64,000 nucleotides of DNA, from the NCBI RefSeq assembly GCF_900142725.1, contig NZ_FRBW01000001.1, positions 1,054,001-1,118,000 of the forward strand. The letters are read 5' to 3'. Source of the stretch: Roseibium suaedae (GTDB lineage Bacteria; Pseudomonadota; Alphaproteobacteria; Rhizobiales; Stappiaceae). The notes under the pieces were generated by a model. It ran no database searches and was not told the DNA's origin. It saw only the letters and a list, made by a program, of their open reading frames with translations. This document shows positions 8,642-16,113 of the stretch, piece by piece (the first letter of the stretch is position 1; each line of letters opens with the position of its first letter). Made by a program: the position numbers and the translations under genes.

Positions 8642-9871
8642 ATGGCCGATACCCTGATCTCGGTGGATCTCAAGGAGTCACCGCATACCAATGAGAAGAT
8701 CCACAACCGCTGGCATCCGGATATTCCGATGGCCGTGTGGGTCGAGCCGGGCGACGATTTCAAGATCGAGACCTATGACTGGACCGGCGGTCAGATCAAG
8801 AACGACGACGATGCAGCCGACGTGCGCGATGTGGAGCTGGAACAGGTCCACTATCTCTCCGGTCCCATCGGTGTGAAGGGCGCGGAACCTGGCGATCTTC
8901 TGGTGGTCGATATTCTTGATATCGGTGCCAAGGAAGAGATGCTCTGGGGTTTTAACGGCTTCTTCTCCAAGCAGAATGGCGGCGGCTTCCTGACCGAGCA
9001 TTTCCCGGAAGCGCAGAAGTCGATCTGGGACTTCCACGGCATGTTCACCAAGTCCCGCCATGTGCCGGGCGTGTCTTATGCCGGGCTGATCCATCCGGGT
9101 CTGATCGGCTGTCTGCCGGACCGCAAGATGCTGGACATGTGGAACGACCGGGAAAAGGCGCTGAAGGCCACCGATCCGACCCGCGTGCCGGCCCTGTGCG
9201 AATTGCCCAACACCAAGTCGGCCCATATGGGCGCACTGAAGGGAGAAGCGCGGGACAAGGCGGCAGCGGAAGGCGCCCGCACCGTGCCCCCGCGCGAACA
9301 TGGCGGCAATTGCGACATCAAGGATCTGTCGCGTGGCTCGAAGATCTACTTCCCGGTCTATGTGGACGGGGCAGGGCTCTCCATGGGCGATCTTCACTTC
9401 AGCCAGGGCGATGGCGAGATCACCTTCTGCGGCGCCATCGAAATGGCCGGCTGGCTGCACATCAAGGTCAGCCTGATCAAGGACGGCATGTCCAAATACG
9501 GCATCAAGAACCCGATCTTCAAGCCGTCGCCGATCACGCCGAAATACGATGACTACCTGATCTTCGAGGGGATCTCCGTCGATGAAGCCGGCAAGCAGCA
9601 TTATCTCGATGTGCATATCGCCTATCGTCAGGCCTGCCTGAACGCCATCGAGTATCTGAAGAAGTTCGGCTACTCGGGCGCTCAGGCCTACGCGATCCTG
9701 GGGACTGCCCCGGTTCAGGGGCATATTTCCGGCGTGGTGGACATTCCCAATGCCTGCGCAACCCTGTGGCTGCCGACGGATATCTTCGAGTTCGATCTGA
9801 TGCCGGGCGCTGCCGGGCCGACGAAGTTCCTCGACGGGTCCATCGACATCCCGCTCGCACCGGATCTCTAA
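8642..9871 (+). CDS. fmdA: Formamidase (acetamidase/formamidase family)
   Basis: A cytoplasmic amidohydrolase that hydrolyses formamide (and in some members other short aliphatic amides) to ammonia plus the acid. At 409 residues it matches the FmdA length of about 405. Family features include the N-terminal DTLISVDL...NRWHPDIPMAVWVEPGD, GPIGVKGAEPGDLLVVDILD, and the central PPREHGGNCDIKDLSRGSKI followed by FPVYVDGAGLSMGDLHFSQGD. The ATG at 8642 follows AGGAG by about six bases; reading frames continue upstream into urtE but that is not coding in this frame. Its position directly after urtE suggests the imported amide is hydrolysed for nitrogen. Confidence 0.94.
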   Translation: MADTLISVDLKESPHTNEKIHNRWHPDIPMAVWVEPGDDFKIETYDWTGGQIKNDDDAADVRDVELEQVHYLSGPIGVKGAEPGDLLVVDILDIGAKEEMLWGFNGFFSKQNGGGFLTEHFPEAQKSIWDFHGMFTKSRHVPGVSYAGLIHPGLIGCLPDRKMLDMWNDREKALKATDPTRVPALCELPNTKSAHMGALKGEARDKAAAEGARTVPPREHGGNCDIKDLSRGSKIYFPVYVDGAGLSMGDLHFSQGDGEITFCGAIEMAGWLHIKVSLIKDGMSKYGIKNPIFKPSPITPKYDDYLIFEGISVDEAGKQHYLDVHIAYRQACLNAIEYLKKFGYSGAQAYAILGTAPVQGHISGVVDIPNACATLWLPTDIFEFDLMPGAAGPTKFLDGSIDIPLAPDL

Positions 9872-9881
9872 GGAGGCATTC

Positions 9882-10253
9882 ATGCCGGTTTACGACTATC
9901 TGTGCGAGGACTGCGGCCCGATCCGGGCGCTCCGGCCCATGTCGGCGCATGCAGATCCGATCTCCTGTCCGGCCTGCAAGCAGGAGGCTCCAAGAGCCAT
10001 CCTTCAGGCTCCGCATATGTCGGGTCTGTCGACAGAGCGCCGGACGGCTCTTGAGACCAACGAACGGGCCCGGCATGAGCCTCGGCTCTCCACCAGGGAC
10101 AGCCGGGCTGCTGCCGCCGAAGGCCGCAAGAAGCGGCATCCTTCGGGCTGTTCCTGCTGCTCCGGCATCAGCACGGGCAAGTCGGGCACGGTCTTCACCG
10201 CCGATGGCGGCAAGACCTTCCCGTCCAAGCGCCCCTGGATGATCAGTCACTGA
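9882..10253 (+). CDS. fmdB: FmdB-family zinc-ribbon protein
   Basis: A 123-residue protein beginning MPVYDYLCEDCG, the FmdB/CxxC_CxxC zinc-ribbon signature, with a second CPAC knuckle about 20 residues later. The C-terminal half is longer than the minimal family (often 70-110 residues) and has an extra Cys cluster, SGCSCCSG. FmdB was proposed as a regulator of formamidase expression in Methylophilus; the molecular role is not settled. It is the last gene of the operon, 10 bp after fmdA, and is followed by a strong hairpin. Confidence 0.88.
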   Translation: MPVYDYLCEDCGPIRALRPMSAHADPISCPACKQEAPRAILQAPHMSGLSTERRTALETNERARHEPRLSTRDSRAAAAEGRKKRHPSGCSCCSGISTGKSGTVFTADGGKTFPSKRPWMISH

Positions 10254-10258
10254 AAATG

Positions 10259-10288
10259 CATCAGGCCCGGCAAATGCCGGGCCTGATG
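10259..10288. terminator. Perfect hairpin between convergent fmdB and lacI-type gene
   Basis: A perfect 13-bp inverted repeat (CATCAGGCCCGGC, 4-base AAAT loop, GCCGGGCCTGATG) starts six bases after the fmdB stop and lies in the gap to the convergent lacI-type gene. There is no long T run on either side, but position and stem strength suggest a bidirectional transcription terminator. Confidence 0.75.
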
Positions 10289-10344
10289 TGGCTCAGCTCA
10301 AATGGGTAACCGCCTGCTCAAAACAGCTTGAGCGCAAAACGGCT

Positions 10345-11349
10345 TTACGTCTCCCGAACGACCAGTTCCAGCGGGCAGATCAGCTCCTGGTGATCCAGCT
10401 CCGGGCTGTCGATCCGGCGGCAGAGGAGGTCGATTGCGAGGCGGGCGAGGGTTTCGCGGCTCTGGCGGATTGTCGTCATCGCGTAGCCATCCCATCCGGC
10501 TTCGGGAATGTCGTCAAAGCCGATCAGCCGCATGTCCTGCGGAAAGAGGACGCCATGCTTGCGGCGCAGTCCATCAAGGATACCGAGCGCGAAATAGTCC
10601 GCGACACAGAAAAGCCCCTCGATCCGGTGCTTCTGCGCGCCGACGAGATCCGCCGCGCCAAGACCGGACGTGTAGTCCTGGCCGCCATGACGGACTTCCG
10701 TCAGCTCAAGCCCTTCTTTCTCGCAGAGCCTGCGGAAGGCGTCGGCACGGCCAGCGATCGTGTAGGATGGCTGTTCCGGCAGGACGAGGCCCATTTTCCG
10801 GCAGCCAACGGCATGTAGATGCTCAAAGGCAATCCGGCCGCCGGCTTCAAAGTCACAGATCACCCGGTCCAGCGGTGCGCCCGTGTCCTGCTTGTTGATG
10901 GTTACCAGCGGAACGCCATAGCGCTGGCATTCCTCGCAGATTTCCTGGGGCGGGGTATCGGAGGTGATGATCACACCCGCCACCCGGTATTCCAGCAGCG
11001 AACCGATCATGTCGGACACATCCGTCTGGCGTTCCCCGCGCAGAAGGATCGGCTTGAAGCCCAATTCGCCGAGCAGCTTGGACAGCCAGTCGATCTGCTC
11101 GGCGCGGAAGGGATTGTGCATGTCCGCCGTGACTAGCCCCACCAGCTCCGAGCGCTTGTGCAGGGAGCGGGCAAGCGCATTGACCCGGTAGCCGAGCTGT
11201 TCCGCCGCTCGCATCACCTTGTTGCGGGTTTCTTCCGAAACGCTCGCTCCATCGGTGAAGGTTCTGGAAACGGCGGAGCGGGACACCCCGGCAAGGATGG
11301 CGACGTCGATGGAGTTCGCCTTGCGCTTTGGCGGCTTGGTGTCGCTCAT
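10345..11349 (-). CDS. LacI-family transcriptional regulator
   Basis: A 334-residue DNA-binding repressor. The N-terminal helix-turn-helix (SIDVAILAGVSRSAVSRTFTDG, then a hinge VNALARSLHKR) is typical of LacI/PurR. Residues about 65-334 form the sugar-binding-protein-like effector domain, with GVIITSD, the IGFDDIPEAGW motif and the final REL region. It is the last gene of the minus-strand ABC transporter/GDPD operon, nine bases after the GDPD stop, and so probably controls that operon. The palindrome upstream of the binding-protein gene is the likely operator. Confidence 0.92.
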   Translation of the reverse strand: MSDTKPPKRKANSIDVAILAGVSRSAVSRTFTDGASVSEETRNKVMRAAEQLGYRVNALARSLHKRSELVGLVTADMHNPFRAEQIDWLSKLLGELGFKPILLRGERQTDVSDMIGSLLEYRVAGVIITSDTPPQEICEECQRYGVPLVTINKQDTGAPLDRVICDFEAGGRIAFEHLHAVGCRKMGLVLPEQPSYTIAGRADAFRRLCEKEGLELTEVRHGGQDYTSGLGAADLVGAQKHRIEGLFCVADYFALGILDGLRRKHGVLFPQDMRLIGFDDIPEAGWDGYAMTTIRQSRETLARLAIDLLCRRIDSPELDHQELICPLELVVRET

Positions 11350-11358
11350 GCTGCCCTG

Positions 11359-12843
11359 TCAGTTTGCCGAGGCGGTTTCGATCAGTCTGGACCATCCGAA
11401 CAGATCGTTGATGTTCACAAGGTCCGGGCGAAGCTGCCGAATCCGCTCCTGAATCTCCCGGTCCCGGCCCATATAAGCAATCATGATCCTGGCGCCGCAA
11501 GCGCGCACCTTGTCTAGGTCGACAGGATCAAGGTTATCCTGATTGAACTCGACGATGACAGGAGACAGGTCCGCCAGGCAGGCTTCGATGCTGTCGTAAT
11601 CCTCCCGCCGCGCCATGAACCGGGCCCGGGGTTCCAGAGCCTTCATCTGCTGCAGATATTCGGCGTTGAAGGACCAGAAGAAGCAGTTGCCGAAGAAGTC
11701 ATGGCGTTCGACTTCCGAAAGGATGGCAGCCGGATCCGTTTCCTTGAGCTCGATATAGAGCTGTCCCGACCAGATGGTGGCGCAGGTCAGAAGTTCGGAC
11801 AGGAACGGCACCGGTTCGCCGGTGTAGTGCCGGGAGAACCAGGAACCTGCATCCAGATCCTGAAGACTATCGGCGGTTTGTGCCGCGACCGGGCCCGTGC
11901 CGTCGGTCGTGCGCTCCAGCTTATGGTCGTGAAAGACCGCCAGGCTGCCATCGGCAATCTGGCGCACATCCAGCTCCACCACATGAAAACCGGCTGCGAA
12001 GGCTGCATGAGCGGAGGCAAGCGTGTTTTCCGGCGCAATGGCACAGGCGCCACGGTGGCAGACAACTTCGGGGGCGTCCGGGAAGCGGTGCCGGTAAGAC
12101 TTCAACAGCTGCGGCGTGTCGGAGCAGATCCCGGCAACGGGCAGCTGAAGCAGGCTGGCTGCCACGTCCGGACGCTCTTCGTGCCATGTGACCACCGGCA
12201 GTCCGCGCCGCTGGGCCTCGGCAAAGAAGGCTGGGGTCAGGAGCCGGTCCGGCCGGTCGCCCGCCCGCTCCCAGCATGGATGAAGAATATCCGCGCCGGA
12301 AAGCTCCGCCATCTCGAACGGATCCTTGCCGATGCCGAAGAGGATAGAGACCGGGTAGGGGCAACCACCGTCCACCAGCTTGCGGCAAAAGGCCGGGTCG
12401 TTGATGCCGAAGACGGCACGTTCGAAGTTTGTGTCCTGAAGAACCCTCAGGGTTGCCTCATAAGCCGCGCTGTTCTTCACATCGAGATAGAGGGCTGCGC
12501 CTTTCGCCTGGGCCAGCTCCACCACCTGAGAGAACAGCGGGATCGGCTCGCCGGAAAGCGTGGCGAGTGTGGAAAGATCTTCCGCGCTCAGGGCCGAGAC
12601 AGGCTCATCCCGGCCGGCGACTGCATTAAGGTCGCTGTCATGGCAGACAACGGCAATGCCATCGGAAGACAACTGGATGTCTACTTCCCACATGTCCGCG
12701 CCCAGCACATCGGCAAGGGCGAAGGCCGCGAGCGTGTTGTCCGGCGCATAGGCGCTGGCGCCCCGGTGGGCGATGGCAAGCGGGCGGCCTGAGGTCAGCC
12801 AGGCCATGTCCACTCTGGATGTGGTCGGGGAGGGGCTTGTCAT
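11359..12843 (-). CDS. Tandem-domain glycerophosphodiester phosphodiesterase
   Basis: A 494-residue protein made of two complete GDPD (TIM-barrel) domains. The first (about 15-245) has AHRGASAYAPDNT, WEVDIQ and VCHDSD. The second (about 255-490) has CHRGACAIAPENT, VELDVRQ and VFHDHKLERTTDGTG. Each retains the HRG, E-x-D and HD residues of the family, so both could be active. GDPDs cleave glycerophosphodiesters to glycerol-3-phosphate and an alcohol. There is no signal peptide, so it is probably cytoplasmic and acts on an imported substrate. Its ATG overlaps the ABC ATPase stop (ATGA), which indicates translational coupling. Confidence 0.9.
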   Translation of the reverse strand: MTSPSPTTSRVDMAWLTSGRPLAIAHRGASAYAPDNTLAAFALADVLGADMWEVDIQLSSDGIAVVCHDSDLNAVAGRDEPVSALSAEDLSTLATLSGEPIPLFSQVVELAQAKGAALYLDVKNSAAYEATLRVLQDTNFERAVFGINDPAFCRKLVDGGCPYPVSILFGIGKDPFEMAELSGADILHPCWERAGDRPDRLLTPAFFAEAQRRGLPVVTWHEERPDVAASLLQLPVAGICSDTPQLLKSYRHRFPDAPEVVCHRGACAIAPENTLASAHAAFAAGFHVVELDVRQIADGSLAVFHDHKLERTTDGTGPVAAQTADSLQDLDAGSWFSRHYTGEPVPFLSELLTCATIWSGQLYIELKETDPAAILSEVERHDFFGNCFFWSFNAEYLQQMKALEPRARFMARREDYDSIEACLADLSPVIVEFNQDNLDPVDLDKVRACGARIMIAYMGRDREIQERIRQLRPDLVNINDLFGWSRLIETASAN

Positions 12844-13898
12844 AGCCGGGCACCGCTTTCGTCAAAGGCCAGCACGCGGCTGTGGTCGACACCCCAGCGG
12901 ACTGTGTCACCCAGCTTGTGGAGGGGGCCGGAACTCTGGATTGAGCGCAGAACCGCGCCGTTTTCTAGCGTCACGTCGTAAAGGGTCTCGCGGCCCTGGA
13001 TTTCGATGAAGCTGATCTTGCCCTCGACTTTGTCCGGGTTCTCTGGCTGGAAATATTCCGGACGGACCCCGAGCTTGACCCGGCTCGCCGGGCTTGCAGG
13101 CCGGCTGCTTTCCGGCAGAGGCAGGACGATGCTGGACTGGTCGAGACGCAGGGATGAACCCTCAACGGTGCCATCCAGGAAGCTGATCGGCGGGTTGCCC
13201 ATGAAGCCCGCCACGAAGGCAGAGGCAGGCTCGTTGTACATCTCGCTCGGCGATGACAACTGGACGATCTGGCCCTTGTTCATGATGGCGATCCGGTCGC
13301 ACATGGACATGGCTTCCACCTGGTCATGGGTGACCAGAATGGCGGTGATGCCGGTTTCCTGCTGAATGCGGCGGATTTCCGAGCGCATCTCCAGACGCAG
13401 CTTGGCGTCGAGGTTTGCGAGCGGCTCATCGAGCAGCAGGACGTCCGGCTTGCGGATCAGGGCGCGGGCAAGCGCGACGCGCTGCTGCTGGCCACCGGAG
13501 AGCTGGGCTGGCTTGCGCTCCATCAGGTCCTCGATATGGACCAGCTTGGCCATCTCGCGCACCTTGGCGTCAATGTCCGCCTTGCTTTCCTTCCGGATCT
13601 TGAGCGGGAAGGAAATGTTCTCAAAGACGTTCATATGCGGATAGAGCGCATAGTTCTGGAACACCACGCCAACGTTCCGGTCCTGAGAGGAGACGGTCGT
13701 CACGTCCCGGTCGCCGAACAGAAGCCGTCCGCCATTCATCCGGTGAATGCCGCAGACCGCGAACAGTGTCGTCGACTTGCCGCATCCCGAAGGGCCGAGA
13801 AGCGCAAGCATCTCACCACTTTCGATGTCCAGGGTCATGTCGCGGATGACTGTTGTGGTCCCGAATGTCTTCGTGAAATTGTCGATCAGGATACGCAT
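12840..13898 (-). CDS. Carbohydrate-type ABC transporter ATPase (UgpC/MalK family)
   Basis: A 352-residue ATPase with Walker A GPSGCGKSTT, signature QLSGGQQQRVALARAL, Walker B VLLLDEPLANLD, switch LVTHDQVEAMS and a C-terminal OB-fold/TOBE region (VKLGVRPEYF). Its start ATG overlaps the preceding permease stop by one base (TGATG). It energises uptake for the permease pair just upstream. The downstream GDPD makes a glycerophosphodiester or related phosphodiester the likely cargo, which is inference from context; MalK-type ATPases are shared across many sugar systems. Confidence 0.93.
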   Translation of the reverse strand: MRILIDNFTKTFGTTTVIRDMTLDIESGEMLALLGPSGCGKSTTLFAVCGIHRMNGGRLLFGDRDVTTVSSQDRNVGVVFQNYALYPHMNVFENISFPLKIRKESKADIDAKVREMAKLVHIEDLMERKPAQLSGGQQQRVALARALIRKPDVLLLDEPLANLDAKLRLEMRSEIRRIQQETGITAILVTHDQVEAMSMCDRIAIMNKGQIVQLSSPSEMYNEPASAFVAGFMGNPPISFLDGTVEGSSLRLDQSSIVLPLPESSRPASPASRVKLGVRPEYFQPENPDKVEGKISFIEIQGRETLYDVTLENGAVLRSIQSSGPLHKLGDTVRWGVDHSRVLAFDESGARL

Positions 13899-14725
13899 CA
13901 GCCCTTCGTGCCTCCGCCATAGATGTTCATGAGTTTCTTGTTGAAGATCAGATAGATGACGACCACGGGCAGGGTGTAGAAAAGCCCGATTGTCTTGAAC
14001 AGGGTGAAATCCATCTGAGTTTCGCTCTTCACCACGGCCTGCATGTAGACAGACAGGACCTGGGCGTTGGCGCCGGGAGCGAGGACCTGCGGCAGGATGA
14101 ATTCGCTCCAGGCCTGCAGGAAGGAAAAGATGCCGAGAGCCGCAAGGCCCGGCTGGATCTGCGGCAGGATCAACCGCCACCAGACGGTGAAACGGCTGGC
14201 CCCGTCTTGAACCCCGGCCATTTCGATCTCCCACGGCACGTTGTCGTAGAAACCCTTCATGATCCAGACGCCGAGCGGCAGGTCTAGGGCGGCACGCACC
14301 AGGATCACGCCGATCAACGTGTCATAGAGACCGATGATCTGCAGGATCAGGAAGACCGAGATGATCAGCGTCACGGTGGGAAACGCGTGCAGCATGATCA
14401 GGCCGGCGAGCATGAAGCTGCGCATCGGCATTCTGAGCCGGGACAGGGCGTAGCCCGCCGTGGCGGAGGTCATCAGCACGATCAACATCGTGCCGCCGGC
14501 AAACAGGAATGTGTTCAGGGTTGCCGCCCAGATCGAGGCCTGGCCTGGCTTGGCCGGTTCCCAGAGGAACCGCCAGTTATGCAGGGTGAAGGGGCCCGGA
14601 ACGAGGGAGCCGGGTGTGGTCACCGTGAATGTGTCTATCACCAGATAGGCATACATGATGACCAGCGGGAGCGAGAGAACGCTCAGGAGGATATAGACCG
14701 GCAGGGTCTTGAAGTTCTTGGTCAT
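13898..14725 (-). CDS. Carbohydrate-type ABC transporter permease (UgpE/MalG family)
   Basis: A 275-residue inner-membrane permease with six hydrophobic segments. The EAA loop appears as EIEMAGVQDGASRFTVWWR followed by LILPQIQPGL, the site that contacts the ATPase. The N-terminus begins with a short cytoplasmic segment and a first helix (LPVYILLSVLSLPLVIMYAYL). It lies nine bases after the larger permease, with GGAGG in the gap, and overlaps the ATPase gene. It forms the channel with the neighbouring UgpA-like subunit. Confidence 0.92.
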   Translation of the reverse strand: MTKNFKTLPVYILLSVLSLPLVIMYAYLVIDTFTVTTPGSLVPGPFTLHNWRFLWEPAKPGQASIWAATLNTFLFAGGTMLIVLMTSATAGYALSRLRMPMRSFMLAGLIMLHAFPTVTLIISVFLILQIIGLYDTLIGVILVRAALDLPLGVWIMKGFYDNVPWEIEMAGVQDGASRFTVWWRLILPQIQPGLAALGIFSFLQAWSEFILPQVLAPGANAQVLSVYMQAVVKSETQMDFTLFKTIGLFYTLPVVVIYLIFNKKLMNIYGGGTKG

Positions 14726-14734
14726 GAGAGCCTC

Positions 14735-16039
14735 CTACTGCTCGATCCGCGGAGCGGCGTTCATGCTCTTGAAGTCGAAGAGCCGCAGGTAGAGAACCGA
14801 GGCCAGAATGCCGATGCCGACCAGAACGAGCGCCAGCGCCGCGCCGAAGCCGTATTGCAGGTTGCCGCCATAATTGTTCAGCGCCGTCTTGAAGGCATAG
14901 AGCGCCCAGACCGTCGTGGAACTGCCGGGCCCGCCATCCGTCGCCAGGTAGATGTAGTCGAAGGAGGTCAGCAGGGAGAGCGTCTGGTAGATCGAAGTGA
15001 ACATGATCGGCCAGCGCAGTTGCGGCAGGATGATGTAGCGGACCTGCTGCAGGCGGGAGGCGCCGTCCACCTCGCTCGCATAGAGCATGGAAGACGGGAT
15101 TGCCTTGATCGCACTGGAGAACAGGATCATGCCCAAGGATGCGCCGACGAAGCCGTTGATCAAAACGATGCTGACCCAGGCGTTGATTTCCGTATCCATC
15201 ATCCAGTTGCGTGGGGCGACGCCAAAGGGCTCCAGAACCTGCGACAGGAAGCCGGTGTCCCAGGTGAACCACTTCCACAGGATCACGTAGAGCACGTGGG
15301 GCAGGATGCGCGGCAGGAACCAGATGGTCCGGAACGTCGAGGCGGCTGCTGAAGGCAGATAGAAGGTCGCAACCGCCAGGAACACGCCGAAGACAATGTT
15401 GAAGGTCAGCGTGAAGGCGATGTAGAGCACCGTGTTGAAGGCCGCCCGGTAGGTGGAGGGCATGGCCGCCATGTTGCTGAAATTCTCGGTCGTCCAGACC
15501 CAGCCCGTATAGGCAAAACGGGTGAGTTCCGCCTGTTCGCCGTCCTGAAGGGTGATGCCCAGGTTGCCCAGCCCGTTCAGGAAGGCGCTCTCGTCGTCGT
15601 AGCGCACATTCAGGATGGATTTCTGGAACAGGTCAGCCGCCTTGTTCAGGTCGCGGCTGGAACGGGGGCGCGACTTCAGGTCCTTGATGGCCCGGACGAG
15701 TTCACGGCGGTCCTTGAAGGTCTGGCCGTCATAGGCGCCCTTCATTTCCTCCGCGAGCTTCTTGCCAAAGTCCTTTTCCACCTGGGCCAGGCCAGCTGCG
15801 TCGATCTTGTAAAGGTTCTCTTCCAGATCTCCGATCAGGCCCTCGCGCAGGCCTGCATCCTTCATCAGACGGATGGAGCGCGGGTTGATCTCATAGGCAC
15901 CACCGGTGATGCCGGTCGATGTGCTCATGTTGGTGAAGGAGAAGACGCCGGTCAGAACGACCGGGATGATGAAGAGCGCGAGCGTGAGGAGGATGGCCGG
16001 CGTCATAAAGCCGAGCCCAAGCAGATGGGAGCGCCGCAT
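14735..16039 (-). CDS. Carbohydrate-type ABC transporter permease with large periplasmic insert (MalF-like)
   Basis: A 434-residue inner-membrane permease; ordinary UgpA proteins have about 290-300 residues. The extra length is a hydrophilic block of roughly 130-150 residues (about 40-185) between the first and second membrane helices, rich in Lys, Glu and Asp. It is comparable in position to the P2 loop of E. coli MalF that touches the binding protein, although sequence similarity to P2 was not tested. The EAA loop near the C-terminus reads ASEVDGASRLQQVRYIILPQL. The gene follows the binding-protein gene after a hairpin. Confidence 0.9.
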   Translation of the reverse strand: MRRSHLLGLGFMTPAILLTLALFIIPVVLTGVFSFTNMSTSTGITGGAYEINPRSIRLMKDAGLREGLIGDLEENLYKIDAAGLAQVEKDFGKKLAEEMKGAYDGQTFKDRRELVRAIKDLKSRPRSSRDLNKAADLFQKSILNVRYDDESAFLNGLGNLGITLQDGEQAELTRFAYTGWVWTTENFSNMAAMPSTYRAAFNTVLYIAFTLTFNIVFGVFLAVATFYLPSAAASTFRTIWFLPRILPHVLYVILWKWFTWDTGFLSQVLEPFGVAPRNWMMDTEINAWVSIVLINGFVGASLGMILFSSAIKAIPSSMLYASEVDGASRLQQVRYIILPQLRWPIMFTSIYQTLSLLTSFDYIYLATDGGPGSSTTVWALYAFKTALNNYGGNLQYGFGAALALVLVGIGILASVLYLRLFDFKSMNAAPRIEQ

Positions 16040-16065
16040 GAATTTTGCCCTTGTTAGAGGGTGAA

Positions 16066-16100
16066 TGGCGGACGGGAAAAAGGGAGTGACCCGTCCGCCA
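16066..16100 (-). terminator. Hairpin between binding-protein and permease genes
   Basis: A perfect 11-bp inverted repeat (TGGCGGACGGG and CCCGTCCGCCA) around a 13-base loop lies in the 74-bp gap after the binding-protein stop. Such hairpins often stabilise or attenuate the transcript so that the binding protein is made in excess over the membrane subunits. No long T run is seen, so read-through is expected. Confidence 0.6.
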
Positions 16101-16113
16101 TCAGGGGAGGCGG

